Assembly (NCBI GenBank): GCA_965203735.1 | Contig: OZ241909.1 | Location: forward strand, 3,162,001 to 3,226,000 | Direction: 5' to 3' | Source: Bin55 sp965203735 | GTDB taxonomy: Bacteria; Pseudomonadota; Gammaproteobacteria; Pseudomonadales; Azotimanducaceae | Length of the DNA stretch: 64,000 nt | In this document: in pieces, positions 47,069 through 55,317 of the stretch | Layout of the letters: each line of letters opens with the position of its first letter | How positions within the stretch are numbered: position 1 is the first letter of the stretch | The notes under the pieces: model-generated | Database searches by the model: none | What the model saw: the letters and a program-made list of their open reading frames with translations, nothing else | What the model was told of the DNA's origin: nothing | Position numbers and translations under genes: made by a program

Positions 47069-47482
47069 TCAATTTTCAAAGAGAAATTTCGTAGCGTTTT
47101 CAAACACTCCGGTCCATGCAATGACGCTTTGGGGCACGAAAATGCATGCTTCACGCCGATACTGTTCCGGAGTCTGTCCAAAACCGTATTTTGAGTTGCT
47201 TGTTTGTGCAACTTCCTCGGCAAGATCCTGATTCAGTCTAGAAATACTTACCTTACCTTCCAAAATGATGGGTTTTTCAGTGTCTTCGAGGTTGACCGCC
47301 GCTTGGCTGTTAGATGCTAGGTTGCGGCGCCATCTAGTACTTGGGTGGCCACCGAAATAGAGCGAGTTTCGAATCCAAACTCCGTCAATCGGTCGAGAAA
47401 TCGGAACACAACTAGTAGTGACGGTTACTAGCCAATAGTGGGTGGCATCGACAAGCTTCTCTACAACTTCATTCCAATCCAT
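47069..47482 (-). CDS. Pyridoxamine 5'-phosphate oxidase-like flavoprotein
   Basis: This 137-residue protein has the split-barrel FMN-binding pattern: HYWLVTVTTSCVPISRPIDGVWIRNSLYF, ThrArgTrp-Arg-like TRWRRNLASN, AAVNLEDTEKPIILEGKVS. The end (AWTGVFENATKF) resembles the RFRF-like tail of F420/FMN split-barrel enzymes of unknown substrate. It is too short and different for PdxH. It is flanked by two gene-poor gaps. Confidence 0.78.
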   Translation of the reverse strand: MDWNEVVEKLVDATHYWLVTVTTSCVPISRPIDGVWIRNSLYFGGHPSTRWRRNLASNSQAAVNLEDTEKPIILEGKVSISRLNQDLAEEVAQTSNSKYGFGQTPEQYRREACIFVPQSVIAWTGVFENATKFLFEN

Positions 47483-48049
47483 CAGGGGCGAGTCCCCGGG
47501 TGCACCATAGATGGGTGGGAGATAGAGCGAAGTGGATCGTGGGTCGGAAACTATGATTCTGTACCTATAGTTACTACTTATGGGTTATGTCTAACTCCAC
47601 ACCGCTTGTCGCAGGTATGTCCTGATGAATTTCTACAAGATAGTCCAACACACGTCAAGTTGAATCGGAGATTCACTGACAACATTCTGTCTTGGCACTT
47701 TTTAGACTTTCGGTTCTACATCGAACCGAAACAAGGATAGCAACTTGACAGAGACTGAATCCTCATGCCATTGGTTTGGTATGCTCCACATCAACTCTTG
47801 AATCTGTGCCGGTGCAAAGCTGAAGAGTGCTTCTAACAACTAGGGACAAGCTGTACGCCCCCTCTTCTCTCAACAATTCCCAATTGCTCGAACGGATTTG
47901 GTATCGCCATGGCGGGCGATTTTTCCAGTGGCTTCGGCACTGATTGTCTAGGGGTAATTCCGTACATCCTTCATTGAGCGCGTTTATTGTTGTCTATGTA
48001 ACAGCAGATCGATTGAGTCGTTTAGGCATTCGCAAAGATGTAGTAGGCG
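47483..48049. other. Intergenic region with an unexplained hairpin
   Basis: About 570 bases between divergent PNPOx-like and mutY genes. A frame of about 100 codons on the plus strand (47438-47740) shows no family signal. A terminator-like hairpin lies at 47903-47924, with no plus-strand gene upstream of it to end, so a small RNA is possible here. A perfect TTGACA occurs near 47748, without a good -10 partner. Confidence 0.4.
47903..47924 (+). terminator. Orphan intrinsic-terminator-like hairpin
   Basis: ATCGCC (47903-47908), the ATGGCG loop and GGCGAT (47915-47920) form a 6-bp GC-rich stem followed by four more T. The shape is that of a plus-strand intrinsic terminator. No plus-strand gene lies upstream; it may end an unannotated small RNA. 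Confidence 0.45.
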
Positions 48050-49147
48050 TTGCTGTATCTCAACTCTGAAGCTATTAACACATTGGATTGGTTTGCAAAA
48101 CAAGTATTGGATTGGTCTAGGAATCATGGACGTTCCAACTTTCCTTGGCAGATCGACAAGTCTCCCTATCGTGTGTGGGTTTCGGAGATCATGCTTCAAC
48201 AAACTCAAGCAAGTACTGTCATATCGCACTTCAGTCGATTCATAGAGGAGTTTCCAAACATAGAAGCACTGGCTTCCGCCACTGAGGACGATGTGCTCAG
48301 TTCCTGGATGGGACTCGGCTATTACCGTCGCGCCTTGAGATTACGTGAAGCAGCGCTGCAGCTCATGGAACGATATGGAGGCAATCTTCCTCGAACAGTA
48401 CCCGAACTCTGTTCCCTACCCGGAATAGGGCGTTCCACTGCAGGTGCGATACTCTCCTGTGCATACAACCTGCCAGCACCCATTCTCGATGCCAACGTTC
48501 GACGCGTACTTTCAAGATTTCATGCGGTTAACGGACCAGAAGAGTCCAGGATCCCCGATTCCAAACTTTGGCAACTAGCTGAATCCCATACACCAATCGA
48601 TGAAGTTGGAAGCTATACACAAGCGATCATGGATTTCGGATCGAAACAATGCATTCAGTCCAACCCACTGTGCGATGATTGCCCGCTTCGAGGAAGATGC
48701 ATGGCATATCAGTCAAATTCTGTACTTCTATATCCCAAGACTCGAAAATCTCCTCAAGTGGTAGAAATCACGAGGCGTCCACTTGTGATCTTAGACTCTG
48801 AAGGAGCTTGTCTCTTAAAGCGTCTTGGAGATCGTGGGACCTATGCGAGACTATGGGAGACTCCTGATTTGCAACCCAATGCAAGTGCCGAGCAAACTCT
48901 CGCGCAATTGCAGCTGCCCCTCGATACTGCCACCATATACAAAGGAGGCGAAATTGCTCCTTACAACATATCTAATCAAAGAATTACCGAAAGTGTCACC
49001 GTTGTGAGGTACGACCTGCGATCATCAGTCATAGGTACGCCAACTGGAACATCGTGGTATTGCAATCACAAAGAAACACCCTTGGGAATATCTGTTAAGA
49101 CTCAAAGACGGATAGACTTGGCGAGGAATTTTGGAGTTCAAGCATGA
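48050..49147 (+). CDS. mutY: A/G-specific adenine glycosylase MutY
   Basis: This 365-residue enzyme removes adenine mispaired with 8-oxoguanine. It has EIMLQQTQ with the catalytic Glu, the helix-hairpin-helix LPGIGRSTAGAILS, the catalytic Asp in ILDANVRRVLSR, and the 4Fe-4S cluster cysteines Cx6Cx2Cx5C (CIQSNPLCDDCPLRGRC). A C-terminal NUDIX-like domain (from about residue 230) reads the 8-oxoG. It starts at TTG 48050. It overlaps yggX by four bases; the mutY-yggX pair is a gammaproteobacterial classic. Confidence 0.95.
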   Translation: MLYLNSEAINTLDWFAKQVLDWSRNHGRSNFPWQIDKSPYRVWVSEIMLQQTQASTVISHFSRFIEEFPNIEALASATEDDVLSSWMGLGYYRRALRLREAALQLMERYGGNLPRTVPELCSLPGIGRSTAGAILSCAYNLPAPILDANVRRVLSRFHAVNGPEESRIPDSKLWQLAESHTPIDEVGSYTQAIMDFGSKQCIQSNPLCDDCPLRGRCMAYQSNSVLLYPKTRKSPQVVEITRRPLVILDSEGACLLKRLGDRGTYARLWETPDLQPNASAEQTLAQLQLPLDTATIYKGGEIAPYNISNQRITESVTVVRYDLRSSVIGTPTGTSWYCNHKETPLGISVKTQRRIDLARNFGVQA

Positions 49148-49440
49148 CTCGAACAGTCTTGTGTCGCAAGTACAGAGAGCAACTACCCGGTCTCAAGGCA
49201 CCGCCAATGCCGGGACCATTGGGAAAAGACATATATGAGAACGTTTCGATCAAGGCTTGGGAAGACTGGCAGGAATTGCAAACCATGCTCATCAACGAAC
49301 ACCACTTGTCTATGCAGGATTTCGAATCCCGTCGTTACTTGGTGGCACAAATGAAGAAGTTCTTCGCGAACGAGGAGGTTGATCGACCTTCAGGTTACGT
49401 AGCTCCCCCGGATGCAGGCGGAGGTAACAAAGCAGACTAG
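49144..49440 (+). CDS. yggX: Fe(2+)-trafficking/oxidative-stress protein YggX
   Basis: This 98-residue protein begins MTRTVLCRKYREQLPGL and keeps LGKDIYENVSIKAWEDWQ and LINEHHLSMQDFESRRYL, the near-invariant core of YggX. It protects iron-sulfur clusters from oxidation. The tail is slightly longer than usual and Gly/Pro-rich. It starts within the mutY stop. Confidence 0.95.
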   Translation: MTRTVLCRKYREQLPGLKAPPMPGPLGKDIYENVSIKAWEDWQELQTMLINEHHLSMQDFESRRYLVAQMKKFFANEEVDRPSGYVAPPDAGGGNKAD

Positions 49441-49486
49441 AATTCCTGCGGTTTAGTCAATCGCTGAAATAGGTCAAGGAGATGTA

Positions 49487-50209
49487 GTGTCAGAGTTCAA
49501 ATACGACGGAGTAACAATTCACTATGAAGTCCACGGCGACGGATTTCCGATTCTCTTGTTTGCACCCGGAGGGATGCGATCAGCAATTTCCTTTTGGTCG
49601 GGAAGCGAATGGAATCCCATCGAAACACTAAGTTCCGCCTACCAAGTAATAGCAATGGATCAACGGAACGCAGGTTCTTCGCGTGCACCCGTGTCAGGTA
49701 GCGACGACTGGAGCGTGTATACAAGGGATCACATCGCACTAATGGACCATCTCGGAATAGAACGAACTCATTTGTTGGGTGGATGTATCGGCGGTCCGTA
49801 CTGTTACGGTGTAATTCAATCTGCGCCAGATCGGGTAGCGGCGGCGGTGCTACAACAACCAATTGGCAACGAGAACAATCGCGACCTTTTCTTCGCAATG
49901 TTCGACACTTGGGCCGACACAATAAAGTCCGAACACTCGGAAGCCAACGAGTCGGATTGGCAGTCATTCCGCTCAAATATGTTTGACCGACCCTTTCTAT
50001 ACAACACAACGAGAGAATTTGTTTCACAATGCGAGACTCCAATTCTTGTGCTAATGGGTAGTGATCCTTACCATCCCGAAAGCGTGTCACGAGAGATTGC
50101 CAATCTCTCCCCAAACGCGCAATTGATTGAAGAGTGGAAGAATCCGAACTCTGACAACACAGTGGAGCAAGTTCGTGCGTTCCTGGAGCAACATACTCCT
50201 GGAGACTAG
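49487..50209 (+). CDS. Alpha/beta-hydrolase with a Cys at the nucleophile position
   Basis: This 240-residue alpha/beta-hydrolase-fold protein has an N-terminal ILLFAPGGMRS (HG-like oxyanion region), a DQRNAGSS turn, and the nucleophile elbow GGCIGG with Cys where most hydrolases have Ser. Asp in LVLMGSDPYHPE could be the acid, but I see no certain catalytic His. Cys elbows occur in dienelactone hydrolases and a few related groups. It starts at GTG 49487 after a strong AAGGAG ribosome site. It sits between yggX and a MOSC-domain gene. The substrate is unknown. Confidence 0.8.
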   Translation: MSEFKYDGVTIHYEVHGDGFPILLFAPGGMRSAISFWSGSEWNPIETLSSAYQVIAMDQRNAGSSRAPVSGSDDWSVYTRDHIALMDHLGIERTHLLGGCIGGPYCYGVIQSAPDRVAAAVLQQPIGNENNRDLFFAMFDTWADTIKSEHSEANESDWQSFRSNMFDRPFLYNTTREFVSQCETPILVLMGSDPYHPESVSREIANLSPNAQLIEEWKNPNSDNTVEQVRAFLEQHTPGD

Positions 50210-50266
50210 ACTCGTCTAATTCTCCGGCTGACAAACCCATCCATGAAGCATTCTCTCGAAGAAAAC

Positions 50267-50908
50267 ATGACCCTAGTAGGAGTGAATCTTGGCGTCGAGC
50301 AAGTCGTCGGTAACTCTGTGTCAGGAATCTACAAGACGAGTACCGAGAAACCGACAAGAGTAGAACGTTTGGGGCTCGTCGGAGATGTAGTTAGCGACAC
50401 AAGACACCATGGTGGAGCAGATCAAGCCATCTACGTCTATGGAGATGACGACTATAAGTGGTGGGAAGAGGAAATGTCGGAGACTCTCTCTCCTGGAACC
50501 TTCGGTGACAACCTCACAATTGCCAGCTTGTCGTGCCGACACGTCTTCATTGGCGATCGTTTTCACATTGGAAACGACGTGGTTATCGAGGCAACAGCTC
50601 CGCGAATTCCTTGCGCAACATTGGCTGCTCGAATGCGAGAGAAGCAATTTCCCGCGAAATTTAGACGGGCAGAGAGACCAGGATTCTATTGCCGTGTGTT
50701 GAATACCGGAAGCGTGGTTGCAGGAGACAATGTCGAGCATATTGCGTATGAGCAAACTCCCAGATTCTCCGTTGTCGATATCTTTCGCTTGTACTACCAA
50801 CCGAATCCGAGTGTGGAAGTTCTCCAGCAAGTACTTGAGCAACCGGTGGCAATTCGCGAACGCAAGCGTTTAGAATCCATACTAACTCGCAGAGAGCATA
50901 TGAAATGA
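50267..50908 (+). CDS. MOSC-domain protein (YiiM-like)
   Basis: This 213-residue protein starts at ATG 50267 (MTLVGVNLGVEQ), chosen because the domain begins there; another ATG is in frame at 50243. The MOSC signature includes DTRHHGGADQAIYVYG, TFGDNLTI and RIPCATLAARM with the conserved Cys that binds molybdenum or a persulfide. The C-terminal ~60 residues are the helical YiiM tail. Such proteins reduce N-hydroxylated compounds with a molybdenum cofactor. Its end overlaps the next gene by four bases. Confidence 0.9.
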   Translation: MTLVGVNLGVEQVVGNSVSGIYKTSTEKPTRVERLGLVGDVVSDTRHHGGADQAIYVYGDDDYKWWEEEMSETLSPGTFGDNLTIASLSCRHVFIGDRFHIGNDVVIEATAPRIPCATLAARMREKQFPAKFRRAERPGFYCRVLNTGSVVAGDNVEHIAYEQTPRFSVVDIFRLYYQPNPSVEVLQQVLEQPVAIRERKRLESILTRREHMK

Positions 50909-51210
50909 GTGGGTACTCTTCGACAACCTCGATCATATTTATTGCATTTGGAGTTCTGTACGGAGCTGGTTTTCTGTTCGCAGCTTGGATTCTCGTACGC
51001 AAGTTACTCGAGAGACAAGAGAACGGCGATCAGAATGTGGTCGAAGGAGCACCGAACCCTACTGGTTTGATTGCAACTCCCGTTGTGGTGGGAGCGGCCA
51101 CGCCCGACAAACCAAGTACCAACAAAGACTCCACGTCAAAAGACACCTCAGAACCTTCAAAACCAATTGACCTCGGAATCGACAGTCCCATTGACGGGGG
51201 AGGCTTCTAG
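50905..51210 (+). CDS. Small single-helix membrane protein
   Basis: This 101-residue protein has one N-terminal helix (SIIFIAFGVLYGAGFLFAAWIL), a short charged stretch and a long Ser/Thr/Pro-rich tail ending in DSPIDGGGF. Nothing identifies a family. It overlaps the MOSC-gene stop by four bases (ATGA), so it is probably cotranscribed. The disordered tail suggests a tether or linker role. Confidence 0.6.
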   Translation: MSGYSSTTSIIFIAFGVLYGAGFLFAAWILVRKLLERQENGDQNVVEGAPNPTGLIATPVVVGAATPDKPSTNKDSTSKDTSEPSKPIDLGIDSPIDGGGF

Positions 51211-51261
51211 TCCCCAACTTTGTGCCGATCCTAATTCAATTGCCTTTTGTGAGGCTGATCA

Positions 51262-51864
51262 TTGACCGAGGAGGATCGCAAAGTTTGGAACCAACGCTAT
51301 CTGGACGGAGCATACGCCGACCGCACGTATCCAAGTGAAATCCTTCAATCTTGGCTTCCGGTAATTACCAGCTCTAAGAGACGAGCTCTGGACGTCGCTT
51401 GCGGTACAGGAAGAAACGTACGGTTTCTAGCTGAGAGCGGTTTCGATTCTGTTCTAGGTCTCGACATTTCGGATATAGCTATTCAGAGGGCGAGGAACTC
51501 CGATCAAGCCAAAATCCTGCCTATTAGGTACCAAATTCATGACCTTGACAAAGGCTTGTCGAAGTTCGGAAAGTTCGATTTCATAGCAATGATTAGGTTT
51601 GTCGATAGAGAATTGATAACCAGGTTAGACCAAAACCTAAACGATGGAGGATGCGCTCTCTTCGAGTTGCACATGAAGTACCAAGGCAACGAGCAGCTTG
51701 CGGGTCCGCGAACGGATCGCTTTCGAGTCGAAGCGGGCGAAGTTCAGCAGCTCATTTCGCACATGGAGATTCTTCGTGAGACTGAGGGACTGATTACCGA
51801 CCCGGATGGACGTAAATCCGCGGTAGTCCGAGTATTAGCTAGAAAGTCAACCGATGTAACCTAA
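51262..51864 (+). CDS. Class I SAM-dependent methyltransferase (TehB-like)
   Basis: This 200-residue protein has the SAM motif ALDVACGTGRNVRFLAE, GLDISDIAIQRA (acidic loop) and FDFIAMIRFVDR. It resembles the TehB/tellurite-resistance-like methyltransferase group but no substrate can be given. It starts at TTG 51262, 51 bases after the previous gene. It overlaps the convergent DUF1080 gene by four bases. Confidence 0.85.
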   Translation: MTEEDRKVWNQRYLDGAYADRTYPSEILQSWLPVITSSKRRALDVACGTGRNVRFLAESGFDSVLGLDISDIAIQRARNSDQAKILPIRYQIHDLDKGLSKFGKFDFIAMIRFVDRELITRLDQNLNDGGCALFELHMKYQGNEQLAGPRTDRFRVEAGEVQQLISHMEILRETEGLITDPDGRKSAVVRVLARKSTDVT

Positions 51865-52628
51865 GTAGCTGCGACTCGATCAAGCTCCCTAATCCAGATA
51901 TTTCTAAACCGAACTGGATCTCCGTGATCCTGAAGCACAACCGGTCCTTTCGGGCCGTGAGGTGTCGAATAGCTTGCAAGTTCACGATGCTTGGTTGGAC
52001 CTTGCATTACCTGCCGTAAGTGTGCAAGTACGCCGTTATGAAACAACGTCATGGACGCAGGACTCACAAGTTCACTCGATTGATATTCCGGAGCTTCGAA
52101 AACGATATCAAACACATTCCACTCGCCCGGCGGAGACATTGCATTCACAAGAGGAGGAAACTGCCCGTAGATCGCACCCGCATGTCCATCGGCATATGTG
52201 GGATTCTCATAGCTATCGAGTACCTGAATCTCGTATAAACCCATTAGGAATACCCCACTGTTTCCACGACCCTGACTGTCTGCCCTGATTTCAGTCGGCG
52301 CACTCCACTCGACATGCAATTGGCAAGAGCCAAACTCTTTACGAGAGCGAATGTCGCCGGTTCCGCCCTCAACTGAAACCGCGTTTCCTTCCGACAATCG
52401 CCATTTTGCATCGCCGCCTCGAACCGACTGCCACTCATCAAGTGACGATCCGTCAAACAGCACGAGTGCGTCGCCTGGAGGAGACCCGATCACCTGCTGG
52501 GATGCGGATGAGCCAGCTGCCACGATTGGAGGTACGGGTCTATCGATGTCGTGTATACGCCACTTTGAACCGGGCAAGTATGGTGTATCGGAATAGCCCT
52601 TCGGTAGTACTCGAATTGAATCCGGCAT
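51861..52628 (-). CDS. DUF1080 (3-keto-disaccharide hydrolase-like) protein
   Basis: This 255-residue protein has the DUF1080 beta-sandwich pattern: ALVLFDGSSLDEWQS, KEFGSCQLHVEWSAP, GRGNSGVFLMGLYEIQVLDSY, the PTYADGHAGAIYGQFPPL stretch and PPGEWNVFDIVF, ending with VRFRNIWIRELD. DUF1080 proteins include 3-keto-glycoside hydrolases of marine polysaccharide users. No signal peptide is seen in the first residues, unlike many family members. It converges on the methyltransferase gene with a four-base overlap. Confidence 0.9.
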   Translation of the reverse strand: MPDSIRVLPKGYSDTPYLPGSKWRIHDIDRPVPPIVAAGSSASQQVIGSPPGDALVLFDGSSLDEWQSVRGGDAKWRLSEGNAVSVEGGTGDIRSRKEFGSCQLHVEWSAPTEIRADSQGRGNSGVFLMGLYEIQVLDSYENPTYADGHAGAIYGQFPPLVNAMSPPGEWNVFDIVFEAPEYQSSELVSPASMTLFHNGVLAHLRQVMQGPTKHRELASYSTPHGPKGPVVLQDHGDPVRFRNIWIRELDRVAAT

Positions 52629-52994
52629 TCATCTAACTCCTATCGACGCAAAAACTTAATGATAGTTACCTCGCTTGTCAGGCAAACGATCACCCGCTTC
52701 AATTTCTCCCGAGTAAGTTGGATTTTTTCACATCGAGCGAGCTGTGAACTCTGTCGCATTTGATCGAGTTTCTAAAACGTGAACGCGCACTTGAGTACAG
52801 TAGTGACCACTCATTCAGAAGATCATCAGATCAACCTGTCGGAATTCTTCTCGAACTTGGTCAGGTGATGCTTCTCAGTGAGTTTCGTCATCGTTATGCG
52901 GTTGAAGTCACGGCTACGTTACTGTGCCTATGGCGAAGCCCAACACGCATTGCATCTGGCTCTGTTTTTGTGCTACCTTCATTCGAAGGTACAA
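52629..52994. other. Intergenic region between DUF1080 and the tandem secreted proteins
   Basis: About 365 bases between divergent genes, which should hold both promoters. The 5' part of a longer open frame (from 52878) runs through it but is not supported as coding. No RNA gene was seen. Confidence 0.4.
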
Positions 52995-55259
52995 ATGACA
53001 ACATCCATGAAACCCCTCAGCCGTTCGTTTTCCTTTGCCCTTGCCTTCCTCGTGCTGCAAGTTCAAGGAGAGGAGACCATCACAGTACAAGGTCGGATCA
53101 GTGCAGGCCACAACCCACCTGACGAGATGTGGATAGGAGTATTCACCACTCCGGTTAGACCCAGAGCCGAGGCAGTGAGTTGGAATTCAGTTGATTCAGC
53201 AGAATTTGAGCTTGCTGTTCCACATCAGGACGAAGTTCAACTTGTAGTGTTGAGTCGGGACTTCTTGCCTTTGATGCAAACAATCCATCCATTGTCATCG
53301 AATACGCAATTCGAGCTTCAACTTAAAACGGGGATTACGTTGGAAGGCACAGTTCTTTCTACCGACAAGATTTCGATACCGGATGCTGTCCTGACCATGG
53401 AAAGAAGGGATCTTCCAAACGTCCGAATTCCAGACCATCTTGACTTCTCTTGGGTAAGCAATGCCCACGGTAGTTTCAAGATCGGCGGATTAGCACCCAA
53501 CATCAGATACTTGGTCGAAGTCGAGGTGCCAAACTCCAATATATCAAATGAGTCTTTTTCGATCCAAGTATCTGAGAGTGACAACCGTCGCAGACACCTG
53601 CAGCTCTCTAATGCGTATTTTGTTCTTGGTCGGGTGGTGGATGCTAATCAAGTTGGTGTTCAAGAAGCGATTGTAAGCTTCGAATTCATTGCAGAGAGAT
53701 GGCGAGGATATTCATTGAATTCAACGACCACAAGCGATAGCTCCGGTGAGTTCAAGTTGGGTCCGTTCATCCGAAATAGAGAAGTGTGGGTCTGGGCGAC
53801 GCATGAGAATTGGGGCTCATCGCAGAGAATTCGTGCAACTTCAGGATTACATGACACTGAACTGGTTCTAACAAGCTTGGTTCATGTAGTTGGGACCGTA
53901 GTTGATGAGATTTCAGGCAATCCAATCGGCGATTTCAAACTAGTGACAATTGGTCCCAAAGCCAGTCGCGAATATCCGCACTCTGGATCCAACGGCAAAA
54001 TCTCCTGCTTTGTGGATCGGCAATCCACCAATCTTATTGTGGATTCGCCAAATTACAGTGTTCACTTCAAGCTGAATATAAACCTGAAATCGCTGGAGCA
54101 ATACGACGTGGGATTGATCTCCCTCGAACGTGGAAGACAGCTTGCAGGCATAGTTTTTGATGAGTCAAGTGGAGAACCCATATCTGGTGCGACCGTTTTC
54201 CTACTAGCAATAAACTACGACACGCTGATGTCAGACTACCTTTCTTCAGGCATCAAGAGTCTTTACCTTAGCGAGTCAGTCCGATCAACCACCGACGAGA
54301 AGGGAGCATATGAGCTGGCGACGGTACCCCCTGATCCCGCCCTCATCGGTATCTATGCGGACGAGTATCTCCCAAAAGACCTACCAATTGACGCAATTGC
54401 CACACAACTCGATATACCGCTAACTAAGGACCGTGCGGAAAAGTCCACCAACAGGCGAATTATCGGTAGAGTCCTAACAAGCACAGGAGAACCAATAGGA
54501 GGAAAGGTGTTTTTTCTTCGAGGAGAGGCGGGCAGTGGTAGTACTAGTGTGCGTGACGACGGAACATTTGACTACTGGTTAAGAGCCGAGAGTTGCGACG
54601 TATACGCCATAACAGACCAGGGAAGATCAAATAGAGTTCGAGTTGAACTAGCTGACTATAACGGCCAAGAAATCACTTTGGTTGTCGATTCCACAGGACG
54701 TCTCAGGGGCGTCATCGAAGGACTAGCACTTGGTGAAACGGTTTCTCTAACAATAGTGGATGAGTCCGAGAGAATTGGTTCAAGAAACGTTAGGGGTCTC
54801 GGGAACGGCGACTTTGTCGTTGACGGTATTGGAATTGGCACATTCGACGTTACTGCAACGACGAACAAAAAACGTAGTCAAACCAAGTCTTTCGAACTGA
54901 GTGCAGAGAGCGATGAAGCAAGTGTCAATCTGTACTTTACCGGTCAGTCGCGTCTGTTTGGGTCATTGACATTTCAAGACGGCTCGGTACCCCAAGGAGA
55001 AGTCGAAGCGGTTTCGAAAGATAGTGGTAGAACCTCCGGATCGGGAAATATCAATGACGACGGGAACATCGAAATCCAGGAGCTGGAGGATGGCGAGTAC
55101 ACAGTTCTTGTCTATGAGTCGAGACAAGCCACCCTGATGACACCTGACGGAGGCTCGTCCGAAACATTCTCAAGGTACTTAGTAGAGAAACTGGATGTTG
55201 TTATCAGAGGAGACACCGAACTAAACATACAGCTCGTGTCTCCCGACAGTTCAGAGTGA
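52995..55259 (+). CDS. Secreted protein with carboxypeptidase-regulatory-like repeats (paralogue 1)
   Basis: This 754-residue protein starts at ATG 52995, which GAAGG precedes; the frame opens earlier without support. It has a signal peptide (SFALAFLVLQVQGE, cleavage before EETI). The mature protein consists of repeated beta-sandwich modules of the carboxypeptidase-regulatory/CarboxypepD_reg type: VQGRISAG, LEGTVLSTDKISIPDAVL, VLGRVVDANQVGVQEA, VVGTVVDEISGNPIGDF, LAGIVFDESSGEPISGATV and IIGRVLTSTGEPIGG, then similar domains to the end. No peptidase or other enzyme motif is seen. It is probably a surface or periplasmic binding/adhesion scaffold. Paralogue 2 follows 58 bases downstream. Confidence 0.78.
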   Translation: MTTSMKPLSRSFSFALAFLVLQVQGEETITVQGRISAGHNPPDEMWIGVFTTPVRPRAEAVSWNSVDSAEFELAVPHQDEVQLVVLSRDFLPLMQTIHPLSSNTQFELQLKTGITLEGTVLSTDKISIPDAVLTMERRDLPNVRIPDHLDFSWVSNAHGSFKIGGLAPNIRYLVEVEVPNSNISNESFSIQVSESDNRRRHLQLSNAYFVLGRVVDANQVGVQEAIVSFEFIAERWRGYSLNSTTTSDSSGEFKLGPFIRNREVWVWATHENWGSSQRIRATSGLHDTELVLTSLVHVVGTVVDEISGNPIGDFKLVTIGPKASREYPHSGSNGKISCFVDRQSTNLIVDSPNYSVHFKLNINLKSLEQYDVGLISLERGRQLAGIVFDESSGEPISGATVFLLAINYDTLMSDYLSSGIKSLYLSESVRSTTDEKGAYELATVPPDPALIGIYADEYLPKDLPIDAIATQLDIPLTKDRAEKSTNRRIIGRVLTSTGEPIGGKVFFLRGEAGSGSTSVRDDGTFDYWLRAESCDVYAITDQGRSNRVRVELADYNGQEITLVVDSTGRLRGVIEGLALGETVSLTIVDESERIGSRNVRGLGNGDFVVDGIGIGTFDVTATTNKKRSQTKSFELSAESDEASVNLYFTGQSRLFGSLTFQDGSVPQGEVEAVSKDSGRTSGSGNINDDGNIEIQELEDGEYTVLVYESRQATLMTPDGGSSETFSRYLVEKLDVVIRGDTELNIQLVSPDSSE

Positions 55260-55317
55260 TTGCACTTAGACATCCAATTCTTGTCTAACTTCATTTGCAC
55301 ATGCAAGGACAGCATAG

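Noticed and set aside
52878..52994. Upstream extension of the first tandem secreted protein
   Set aside because: A good ribosome site and the signal peptide support 52995, and the paralogue begins at the equivalent place.
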